A stretch of DNA of 12,489 nt, from contig QAMT01000010.1 in assembly GCA_003150755.1 (NCBI GenBank), positions 1 to 12,489 of the forward strand, read 5' to 3'. The notes below the pieces were generated by a model. The model did no database searches. It was not told where the DNA came from and saw only the letters and a program-made list of their open reading frames with translations. Numbering within the stretch: position 1 is the first letter of the stretch; each line of letters opens with the position of its first letter. Made by a program: the position numbers and the translations under genes. Origin of the DNA: Phascolarctobacterium sp. (GTDB lineage Bacteria; Bacillota; Negativicutes; Acidaminococcales; Acidaminococcaceae). Shown piece after piece: positions 1 to 5,362 of the stretch.

Positions 1-2
1 TG

Positions 3-218
3 ATAAGAATTAATAACATTGCTTTATATGATAATAGAACATTGAAATTTTGTTTTAGCGAACATTACGTTTCAATATTTCGTGTACATAACAAAATCAA
101 ATTACCGATAGCGCATGTATGGTATAGCGACATTAATAGCGTTGGTTACAAGTACAACAGTATGGAGCGTGTGGAACATCGTATTGCGGAACTTCGAGAC
201 ACCGCATTAACTAAATAA
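3..218 (+). CDS. Unknown early protein, C-terminal part only
   Basis: An open frame runs from the left edge to the TAA at 216-218, about 71 residues ending in ELRDTALTK. No start codon with a ribosome binding site is visible, so the gene probably begins outside the window. The residues are polar and mixed, with aromatic and basic positions (for example YNSMERVEHR) and no membrane segment, repeat or motif I recognise. It lies on the same strand as everything else and ends just before the double parS-like element, so it is probably the tail end of an upstream early gene. Function unknown; coding status is likely because the frame is uninterrupted and the following gap is short. Confidence 0.55.
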   Translation: MRINNIALYDNRTLKFCFSEHYVSIFRVHNKIKLPIAHVWYSDINSVGYKYNSMERVEHRIAELRDTALTK

Positions 219-222
219 AAAT

Positions 223-238
223 TGTTTCACGTGAAACG
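223..238. other. parS-like site 1 (ParB/Spo0J binding palindrome)
   Basis: TGTTTCACGTGAAACG contains the full 14-bp palindrome GTTTCACGTGAAAC, the core of the bacterial chromosomal parS consensus TGTTNCACGTGAAACA; only the last base departs from the 16-mer. It lies in the short non-coding gap between the first two genes, 29 bp centre to centre from site 2. Host ParB binds such sites, and it would also occlude a weak promoter-like pair here. The sequence match is direct observation; binding is inferred. Confidence 0.8.
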
Positions 239-251
239 TTGCAATAATAAA

Positions 252-267
252 TGTTTCACGTGAAACG
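252..267. other. parS-like site 2 (ParB/Spo0J binding palindrome)
   Basis: TGTTTCACGTGAAACG again gives the complete 14-bp GTTTCACGTGAAAC core. With site 1 it forms a direct tandem, both copies followed by GTT, in the only sizeable non-coding gap of the early block. It ends 9 bp before the AAAGGAG ribosome binding site (277-283) of the next gene, so a bound protein here could also affect expression of that gene. The match is seen; the regulatory effect is speculation. Confidence 0.8.
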
Positions 268-288
268 TTTACAAAGAAAGGAGACTAC

Positions 289-657
289 ATGGACAAAACA
301 ATAAGCATCTTCGTGTTCGGTATGGCAATCGGCGGTTTCTGTATGATACTCGCTGAAGCCTACGACAACACAAAAGAAAGGAAACAAATCATGAAAACAA
401 TCGCATCCGCAAACTTTAAAAACTATCCTTACCGCACAATCTTACTACACACTGTCGAAGAAGTAGAACTAATCGAGACAGTCTGCGAACAGGTATTCAA
501 CGAACAGTTTATAACAGACGCATTTTATTTTAACTACGTTGAAATGGAAATACATTTTCCAGAGTCTGCAACATGGCTGATAACACAAGCTTTGCAGAAC
601 TACGCCGGAGACGGTTTGTTAATACACAAATGCATCAATAGAATTGTAAAGGGGTGA
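289..657 (+). CDS. Small membrane-anchored early protein, unknown function
   Basis: 122 residues, start ATG with AAAGGAG at 277-283 and a 5-nt spacer. Residues about 5-23 (IFVFGMAIGGFCMILAEAY) form one hydrophobic segment, so the protein is probably an N-terminal signal anchor with a soluble remainder. The rest is acidic and mixed, ending NRIVKG. A second ATG at 391 is preceded by AAAGGAAA (376-383) with good spacing and would give an 88-residue soluble form lacking the membrane helix, so two products are possible. The stop overlaps a GTG of the next frame. The gene follows directly after the paired parS-like sites. I recognise no family. Confidence 0.75.
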   Translation: MDKTISIFVFGMAIGGFCMILAEAYDNTKERKQIMKTIASANFKNYPYRTILLHTVEEVELIETVCEQVFNEQFITDAFYFNYVEMEIHFPESATWLITQALQNYAGDGLLIHKCINRIVKG

Positions 658-662
658 CCAAT

Positions 663-974
663 ATGAACTACAGAATCCATAGAACCATCTATGTAACAGA
701 CCCTGTTATAGAGTACAAAAGTATCTCAGGTTTACGTTGGGATGAAATACTACAGGACGCTTTTAACACCCGAGAGATAAACAGATTTTTGTATAACTCA
801 GAGTACAGGCTTTATGCTAAACGTCTCTCATCATTGTACATGGACTTGCAACTATATGAATGTATAGAGGAAGAGTCAAACCGGATGAGGATATCAGTTA
901 GCAAGTACATCACATTATTACTTCATGATTATGTTTCACAGATAGACAAAAATGTTTCACGTGAAACATTATAG
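663..974 (+). CDS. Small early protein of unknown function, 3' end encodes a parS site
   Basis: 103 residues from ATG 663, which has AAGGGGTG at 649-656 and a 6-nt spacer. An in-frame GTG at 654 overlaps the previous stop codon but has no usable ribosome binding site, so I prefer 663. The protein is soluble and mixed-charge, with a predicted helical middle (RLSSLYMDLQLYECIEEE) and no motif I recognise. Its last residues, NVSRETL, are the direct translation of an exact parS palindrome (site 3). A half copy, TGTTTCAC, lies 21 bp upstream at 932-939. It sits between a membrane protein and the replication genes, so it is probably an early gene. Confidence 0.7.
   Translation: MNYRIHRTIYVTDPVIEYKSISGLRWDEILQDAFNTREINRFLYNSEYRLYAKRLSSLYMDLQLYECIEEESNRMRISVSKYITLLLHDYVSQIDKNVSRETL
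953..968. other. parS site 3, exact consensus, inside a coding end
   Basis: TGTTTCACGTGAAACA is an exact 16-bp match to the parS consensus, and flanking bases extend the palindrome to 20 bp (951-970, AATGTTTCACGTGAAACATT). It lies within the last codons of the preceding gene, read as NVSRETL-stop, about 20 bp before the next start codon. ParB binding is inferred from the established consensus. Confidence 0.85.
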
Positions 975-988
975 AACAGGGGGACAAT

Positions 989-1438
989 ATGAATAAAGCT
1001 GATTATAAGCGCAGACGCCAGTCCGTCATAAAGAAACTAAAGGTTCTAGGAAATAACAAGGTATTCGGAAAAGGCGCACGGGATGACATCGACTATTTGC
1101 TCCGCCGTCTACCACCGCTATCACAAGTACATACCACCCGCGAGTACGAAATGGCAGTGCGAGAACTAGAGCGAGCCGAACAGTCGAACCTGTACAGTGT
1201 ACGTGGGAGATACCGTTCAGCAGGAAAAACGATAGCAACTCTTAGAGGCTACGGCGTAAACATACGGACGGTAGACGAGTTACAAGACTTCGGTGCGTTT
1301 ATGGAACGTATGAGAGAATTTTCTTTAGGCAGAGTATTTGACAGTACAAAAGCCGCTGACATCTGGAGCGAGAACAAGGGGGAAAGCCATGCAACACTGG
1401 AGGAAATATATCGGAACTGGTCAAAAAGCCGTAAATGA
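989..1438 (+). CDS. Candidate terminal protein (replication primer)
   Basis: 149 residues, ATG with a GGGGG run just upstream. The N-terminus is strongly basic (KADYKRRRQSVIKKLKVLG). Residues 41-92 contain LPPL, TREYE and a basic YSVRGRYRSAGKTIATLRG stretch; the order weakly resembles phi29 terminal protein as I remember it (PDL, then TRAQFNKW, then a region with ANMRYQ and ASKAKIAEIER), but this is not a firm alignment. The main argument is context: the gene sits immediately upstream of, and overlaps by 50 nt, a protein-primed DNA polymerase, which needs a terminal protein to supply the priming hydroxyl. At 149 residues it is much shorter than phi29 TP (266). The priming Ser/Thr/Tyr cannot be assigned by eye. 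It could instead be another small DNA-binding early protein. Confidence 0.5.
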   Translation: MNKADYKRRRQSVIKKLKVLGNNKVFGKGARDDIDYLLRRLPPLSQVHTTREYEMAVRELERAEQSNLYSVRGRYRSAGKTIATLRGYGVNIRTVDELQDFGAFMERMREFSLGRVFDSTKAADIWSENKGESHATLEEIYRNWSKSRK

Positions 1439-3482
1439 ATTAACAGCCTTAGCTAATAACGCTAGGGCTGTTCCTGTATCAGACAGGAAAAACCGCAGAA
1501 AATCGGATGAGACAATATACTCAAACGTGATATGCGCTTTCGACATCGAAACCACACGTCTTGAAGAGATAGACCAATCTATTATGTATATATGGCAGTT
1601 TGCAATGCTAGATATTGAAACTGGCTATATTGTTTGTGTATATGGCAGGCAGTGGGATGAATTTACTAATCTTATGAGGGCACTTGATACCAGCGGTTTA
1701 ACGTTTATGATTTTTGTTCATAACCTTAGTTACGAGTTTCAATGGTTACGGTCTGTGTTACCATTTCAGGAAGAGGACGTGTTCCCAATTAAAAGCCGTA
1801 GCATATTAAAAGTGATAATGGGGCACGAACGGCACTTGGAATTTCGATGCTCGTACCACCAAACCCACAAGTCACTTGACAAGCTGTTGAAAGATTACGA
1901 TGTTGAGAACAAAAAGCTTGACTATGATTATGATATCAGACGCTACCCATGGACAATGCTCACGAAAGACGAAATTGACTACTGCGTAAATGACGTAGTA
2001 GGACTGGTGCAAGCAATGTACGCTCGTATGCAACAAGGTAACGACAATTTATATACACTACCGTTCACCAGTACTGGCTATGTACGCCGCCTTGCACGCA
2101 ACGCCATGAAACAATACAATTTTAAAACCCTGCACTCGATGATGTGCAACTACGAGGTTTACGAAATGTTGCGCGAAGAGTTTCGTGGCGGTGACACCCA
2201 TGCAAATAGATATTACGTAGGACAGATTCTTTCAAACGTCCACTCTTATGATCGCGCGTCATCGTATCCCGATGTTATGCTAAATGGGAGATTTCCCATG
2301 TCGGCGTTTCGACGAAATTATGAAGTGACCACTGTATCAGATATCGAACGATTGAAACGCTACGGACAGGCAGTACTTTTCAGAGCAACATTTATCAACA
2401 TCGAGCAGAAAGACGTTTATTATGGTTGTCCCTATTTATCACGCGATAAAGGGCGGGATATTCAGAATCCTATAATTGACAACGGTCGTATCCTCAGTGC
2501 GGACAGCTATACATGCACACTAAATGACGTAGACTTTGATATAATACAATCAGAGTACGTATGGGAAGATATCGCAATAACAGATGTTTACACAGCGCGC
2601 TACGGCTTTCTTCCAGAACCTCTGCGTCAAGTGGTGCGAGATTTATTTGTAAACAAAACATCATTAAAAGGAGTTGACGAGAAAGAGTATATGCTATCAA
2701 AAGAATTAATCAACGCACTTTACGGTATGTGCGCTCAGAACCCTGTCAAGCCGGACATCATTTTTCACAACATTCCCTCAGATGATTTTACTTGCTACGA
2801 ACTTCAAGACGGTGACAAAGTGGCGAAATTAGAGCAGTACAACAAAAAAGCGTTCCTGCTATACGCATGGGGCTGTTGGGTAACAGCACTAGCACGTAAA
2901 CGACTGAAAGACTGTATCAATATTGTGGGAGACGACTTCGTATATTCTGATACTGACTCTGTCAAGTTTATTGAGAGTCCCAGATTTCATGCAATCGAAG
3001 CCCAGATATCAAACCTCAATAAAGAACTAAAAGCTGATTCCATACAGAACGGTGGTCAAGCGCAGGACAGAAAAGGAAACACACACTATTTAGGCGTATA
3101 TGAATATGAAGGAATGTACGACCGATTCATAACTCTCGGCGCGAAAAAATATGCCTATGAACAAGACGGCAAACTTGCCATAACCATAGCAGGAGTGAAC
3201 AAAAAGTTAGGTGCAAAAGAACTGGGGAAACTGGAAAACCTAAAAATCGGCTTCACGTTCCGCGAAGCGGGGGGTCTTGAATCTGTATACAACGACACAG
3301 ATTTTGGGTGGTATGCACCAGATACAGAAAATGTTTCACGTGAAACATATATAACCAGAAATGTTTGCTTACGCCCATCCACATACACAGTCGGTCTGAC
3401 TTTAGAATATTTAAGAGTAATTGACAGTCCTGAACTTTGGAAAGATTTTGAAGAATATTTAGAAAAAAGTGTTGACAAATAA
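1389..3482 (+). CDS. Protein-primed family B DNA polymerase
   Basis: 697 residues replicating linear phage DNA from a terminal-protein primer. ATG 1389 has AAGGGGGAAA just upstream; a further in-frame TTG at 1338 has no such site. Exonuclease motifs: FDIETT (D52, E54), HNLSYE (111-116) and YCVND (198-202). Polymerase motifs: DRASSYP (A, 288-294), KELINALYG (B, 438-446), YSDTDS (C, D521 and D523) and KKYAY (KxY, 586-590). The long spans between A and B fit the TPR1/TPR2 insertions of this subfamily. All catalytic residues are present. It is longer than phi29 polymerase (575), with roughly 45 extra N-terminal residues. It overlaps the candidate terminal protein by 50 nt, suggesting coupled translation. 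A parS palindrome near the 3' end is read as NVSRET, and a downstream promoter uses the last codons as its -35 box. Confidence 0.96.
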   Translation: MQHWRKYIGTGQKAVNELTALANNARAVPVSDRKNRRKSDETIYSNVICAFDIETTRLEEIDQSIMYIWQFAMLDIETGYIVCVYGRQWDEFTNLMRALDTSGLTFMIFVHNLSYEFQWLRSVLPFQEEDVFPIKSRSILKVIMGHERHLEFRCSYHQTHKSLDKLLKDYDVENKKLDYDYDIRRYPWTMLTKDEIDYCVNDVVGLVQAMYARMQQGNDNLYTLPFTSTGYVRRLARNAMKQYNFKTLHSMMCNYEVYEMLREEFRGGDTHANRYYVGQILSNVHSYDRASSYPDVMLNGRFPMSAFRRNYEVTTVSDIERLKRYGQAVLFRATFINIEQKDVYYGCPYLSRDKGRDIQNPIIDNGRILSADSYTCTLNDVDFDIIQSEYVWEDIAITDVYTARYGFLPEPLRQVVRDLFVNKTSLKGVDEKEYMLSKELINALYGMCAQNPVKPDIIFHNIPSDDFTCYELQDGDKVAKLEQYNKKAFLLYAWGCWVTALARKRLKDCINIVGDDFVYSDTDSVKFIESPRFHAIEAQISNLNKELKADSIQNGGQAQDRKGNTHYLGVYEYEGMYDRFITLGAKKYAYEQDGKLAITIAGVNKKLGAKELGKLENLKIGFTFREAGGLESVYNDTDFGWYAPDTENVSRETYITRNVCLRPSTYTVGLTLEYLRVIDSPELWKDFEEYLEKSVDK
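1442..1489 (+). other. Tandem RNA hairpins inside the polymerase 5' coding region
   Basis: 1442-1453 pairs with 1461-1472 as a 12-bp stem with a single G-U pair and a 7-nt loop (TAATAAC). It is followed at once by CCTGT (1473-1477) pairing with ACAGG (1483-1487), loop ATCAG. No U-run follows, so this is not a standard terminator. It begins 4 nt after the candidate terminal protein's stop and lies in the N-terminal extension that phi29 polymerase lacks. It may separate or stabilise messages or modulate polymerase translation; function is unknown. Confidence 0.5.
3332..3347. other. parS site 4, exact consensus, inside the polymerase gene
   Basis: TGTTTCACGTGAAACA exactly matches the 16-bp parS consensus, with the palindrome extending to 18 bp (3331-3348). 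It is translated in the polymerase frame as NVSRET, the same hexapeptide encoded by site 3, beyond the KxY motif in the C-terminal part of the enzyme. Binding by host ParB/Spo0J is inferred. Confidence 0.85.
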
Positions 3483-3500
3483 CACCCTCTGTGGTATTAT
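3472..3500 (+). promoter_or_regulatory. Strong sigma-A type promoter for the 75-aa/115-aa genes
   Basis: TTGACA at 3472-3477, a 17-nt spacer, and TATTAT at 3495-3500 preceded by TGG (extended -10, TGn). The -35 box lies in the last codons of the polymerase gene. Transcription should start near 3507. A TATAAT at 3498-3503 also fits but with a 20-nt spacer, which is less favourable. It should drive the next two small genes and possibly the packaging ATPase. Confidence 0.75.
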
Positions 3501-3506
3501 AATATC

Positions 3507-3577
3507 AGGCAGAAGCCTAACTCATTTCACAAAACATTATCAGTCCACGAGTGCTAATCACTAATCAACGAAATGAG
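3507..3577 (+). promoter_or_regulatory. Structured 5' leader RNA
   Basis: The predicted transcript opens with AGGC-AGAA-GCCT (3507-3518), a hairpin at the very 5' end. An 8-bp perfect stem CTCATTTC (3521-3528) with GAAATGAG (3570-3577) then encloses a small AGTG-CTAAT-CACT hairpin (3550-3562). The ribosome binding site of the 75-aa gene lies about 20 nt downstream of this fold and is left open. A 5' hairpin of this kind can stabilise an mRNA; a regulatory ligand or protein is possible but nothing in the sequence identifies one. Confidence 0.4.
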
Positions 3578-3615
3578 CCGAAACAACTAAATCCAACGAA
3601 AGGAGAAAACCGTTC

Positions 3616-3843
3616 ATGATTACCAGAACAATTGTAAGAACAACAGCAACAATCAATTGCGTTGATGGATACTCTGACACACGTACTTTCTACGGTGCAG
3701 GTGTAACAGCAACCAAAATCCGCAAATCTTTCTTAGCTGAACAGCCGGAAAGAGAGATTGCATCCCTGTCAATCAACGCGGATGAAATTAAAGTCGGAAT
3801 GACAGACGCTGAGTTTGTAGCCGCAGGAAAAGAAATCAAATAA
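3616..3843 (+). CDS. Small early protein of unknown function
   Basis: 75 residues, ATG 3616 with AAAGGAG at 3599-3605. The protein starts MITRTIVRTTATINCVDG and looks beta-rich, followed by TFYGAGVTATKIRKSF and a C-terminal VGMTDAEFVAAGKEIK. Small proteins of this general pattern (alternating Thr/Val strands, a central K-rich turn, a final M-x-x-x-E-F-x-x-x-A/G helix) seem to recur in Firmicutes phages and plasmids, but I cannot name a function. It is the first gene after a near-consensus promoter and structured leader, so it is probably made in large amounts early. A nucleic-acid-binding role next to the following candidate SSB is a guess. Confidence 0.7.
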   Translation: MITRTIVRTTATINCVDGYSDTRTFYGAGVTATKIRKSFLAEQPEREIASLSINADEIKVGMTDAEFVAAGKEIK

Positions 3844-3869
3844 TCACATCAAAAAGGAGAAAAAACATT

Positions 3870-4217
3870 ATGGAAATCATCAAATCTAACTTACCAGAAA
3901 ACGTCGATATGGAAACCCTTTACAACATGTTTGAGTCTGAGGACAGAAAGCCGATGAAAGACTTAGCAGGAACAGTGATTCCTGTACAGTATTTCGCAAT
4001 CTACACAGACGAGAATGCCAAAGGGGAATATGTCAAACTTCTTGCAGTAATGGCTGATACTGGTGCAGTTACGGTCACAAACTCTGCTAGTGCAATTCGA
4101 GCTATGGAACGTCTCACAAAACTCTGTGAGATGGCTAAGCAGAAATTGACAGCTATTGAGGTCACAAAGGATAAGTCCAGAAACAACCGAGAGTTTATCT
4201 CTGTCAAACTGGCGTAA
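3870..4217 (+). CDS. Candidate single-stranded DNA-binding protein
   Basis: 115 residues with a good AAAGGAG upstream of ATG 3870. The protein has an acidic N-terminus, then probable beta strands (GTVIPVQYFAIYTDEN, EYVKLLAVMADTGAVTVTNS), a helical stretch (AIRAMERLTKLCEMAKQK), and a final KDKSRNNREFISVKLA. This strand-helix-strand layout ending in a conserved-looking basic loop and strand suggests an OB-fold-like ssDNA-binding protein. phi29 needs such a protein (p5, 124 aa) to coat displaced strands in protein-primed replication. Position after the polymerase and a strong promoter fits high expression. The assignment is structural guesswork plus context; it could be another early DNA-binding protein. 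Its stop codon is part of the next gene's ribosome binding site. Confidence 0.42.
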   Translation: MEIIKSNLPENVDMETLYNMFESEDRKPMKDLAGTVIPVQYFAIYTDENAKGEYVKLLAVMADTGAVTVTNSASAIRAMERLTKLCEMAKQKLTAIEVTKDKSRNNREFISVKLA

Positions 4218-4226
4218 GGAGACAGC

Positions 4227-5279
4227 ATGGGACGACTTGAATTATATGAGCCGTCTGGATATGTAAATATAAAGGGTATTCTGGAAACAGGATATCCTTT
4301 TATTTTTATCTGGGGTGGCAGAGGAACGGGAAAGACTTATGGTATACTGAAAGAATTGATAGAGACAAGGCGGCGTTTCGTATTAATGCGTTCATTGCAG
4401 AAACAAGCTGATATGATGAGTATACCACAGTTCAACCCTTTTAAACAGTACAATGAAGATAACTATGTCAACATAAACCCTGTGAAACTAGGTCGAGACT
4501 TTTCAGCGTTCTACTACTGCGAAGTTGACGATGAGGGACGTAATCAGCCAGACGGAGACATTCTAGGGTACACGGCTTCTTTATCAACCATAGGAAATCT
4601 ACGTGGATTCGGGGCATCGGACGTAGAGGTGATATTCTACGATGAGTTTATCCCTGAGAAGTCAGAAACGCCTATAAAGAATGCGTGCTACAGTTTGTTG
4701 AACGGATACGAGACAATCAACAGAAACAGAGAGCTTGCAGGAAAACCACCTGTACAGCTAGTGTGCGCGTCTAACTCAGAAAACGTAGCATCGGACATAT
4801 TCATAAAACTAGGGTTGGTGCGAAAAGCTAGCGAGATGGCTGAAAAAGGACAGGAAGTGTGCTATCTCAGCGAACGAGGCATCCTATTAATCAACCTGTG
4901 CAATTCAGAAATATCGCGCAAAAAGTCAGAGACAGCTCTATACCGCATGGTTGGAACTGACAGTGATTTTTACAAAATGGCAGTCAGCAACTCATTTTAT
5001 AGTCTTGACTATTCAGACGTAGCAGTAAAACCGTTAACTGAATACCGCCCAATGGTTACGGTCGGAGAGATAACCATATACCAACACAAAAGCCGTGATG
5101 AATATTATGTAACGAAACACTCATCGGGCACACCCCTAGACATATTCGGACTGGGCGAAAAAGATATGGGGGCGTTTATCAGAAAGTATGTGTGGCTATG
5201 GACGGAATACCTTGAATACCATATCATATTTTCAGATATAGAATCCAAAATTTTATTTGACAATTATTTTCATTCATGA
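4227..5279 (+). CDS. DNA packaging ATPase, phi29 gp16-like
   Basis: 350 residues, close to phi29 gp16 (332). ATG 4227 follows TAAGGAG (4215-4221), which includes the previous stop codon. Walker A is GGRGTGKT at residues 30-37, directly after a hydrophobic strand (PFIFIW). Walker B is VIFYDEF with D139 and catalytic E140. The C-terminal half, rich in aromatic and basic residues, matches the region that in gp16 contacts nucleic acid. The enzyme would form a ring on the portal vertex and pump linear DNA into the prohead, held there in phi29 by prohead RNA. In phi29 this is the last late gene; here it precedes the lysis and head genes and is followed directly by a candidate pRNA, whose -35 box lies in its last codons. 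Confidence 0.93.
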   Translation: MGRLELYEPSGYVNIKGILETGYPFIFIWGGRGTGKTYGILKELIETRRRFVLMRSLQKQADMMSIPQFNPFKQYNEDNYVNINPVKLGRDFSAFYYCEVDDEGRNQPDGDILGYTASLSTIGNLRGFGASDVEVIFYDEFIPEKSETPIKNACYSLLNGYETINRNRELAGKPPVQLVCASNSENVASDIFIKLGLVRKASEMAEKGQEVCYLSERGILLINLCNSEISRKKSETALYRMVGTDSDFYKMAVSNSFYSLDYSDVAVKPLTEYRPMVTVGEITIYQHKSRDEYYVTKHSSGTPLDIFGLGEKDMGAFIRKYVWLWTEYLEYHIIFSDIESKILFDNYFHS

Positions 5280-5285
5280 TATAAT
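5257..5285 (+). promoter_or_regulatory. Perfect consensus promoter for the candidate pRNA
   Basis: TTGACA (5257-5262), a 17-nt spacer, and TATAAT (5280-5285), with TGA before the -10 box giving an extended -10. Both hexamers are exact sigma-A consensus. The expected start about 7 nt downstream (5291-5293) coincides with the first paired base of the structured RNA. The -35 box sits in the last codons of the ATPase gene and the -10 directly after its stop. It may also drive the late genes by read-through. Confidence 0.88.
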
Positions 5286-5291
5286 AATCAT

Positions 5292-5362
5292 AGGGATAGT
5301 GAGCTTAGAAACAACGGACGGAATCCGTAAGCAAGGGACGTTTCACCCATACCACTATCCCT
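5292..5362 (+). ncRNA. Candidate prohead RNA (pRNA), compact three-way junction
   Basis: P1: 5292-5301 (AGGGATAGTG) pairs perfectly with 5353-5362 (CACTATCCCT), 10 bp. P2: GCTT (5303-5306) pairs with AAGC (5329-5332); then a 7-nt bulge on the 5' side only (5307-5313, AGAAACA); then ACGGA (5314-5318) pairs with TCCGT (5324-5328), loop CGGAA. P3: GGG (5335-5337) pairs with CCC (5346-5348), loop ACGTTTCA. The bulge GAAAC (5308-5312) is fully complementary to GTTTC (5340-5344) in the P3 loop. phi29 pRNA has this order: end helix bound to gp16, arm with bulge R-loop and terminal loop, then L-loop hairpin, with R and L loops pairing between molecules to form the ring. At about 71 nt it is shorter than phi29's processed 120-nt pRNA. 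Identity is inferred from fold, promoter and ATPase adjacency; no sequence similarity is claimed. Confidence 0.68.

Noticed and set aside
1..60. Left genome terminus or inverted terminal repeat
   Set aside because: The window opens inside a reading frame and the right edge cuts the appendage gene, so neither end of the linear genome is present.
450..460. Spo0A-box-like TGTCGAA words (for example 453-459, and near 1541 on the other strand)
   Set aside because: Seven-base words inside coding genes, not placed at any promoter, as often as chance would give.
1338..1388. Upstream TTG start for the DNA polymerase
   Set aside because: No ribosome binding site; ATG 1389 has AAGGGGGAAA just ahead of it and leaves an already long N-terminal extension.
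3483..3615. The leader before the 75-aa gene as the pRNA
   Set aside because: It has hairpins and a strong promoter but no three-way junction with complementary loops, and is not adjacent to the ATPase gene; 5292-5362 fits far better.
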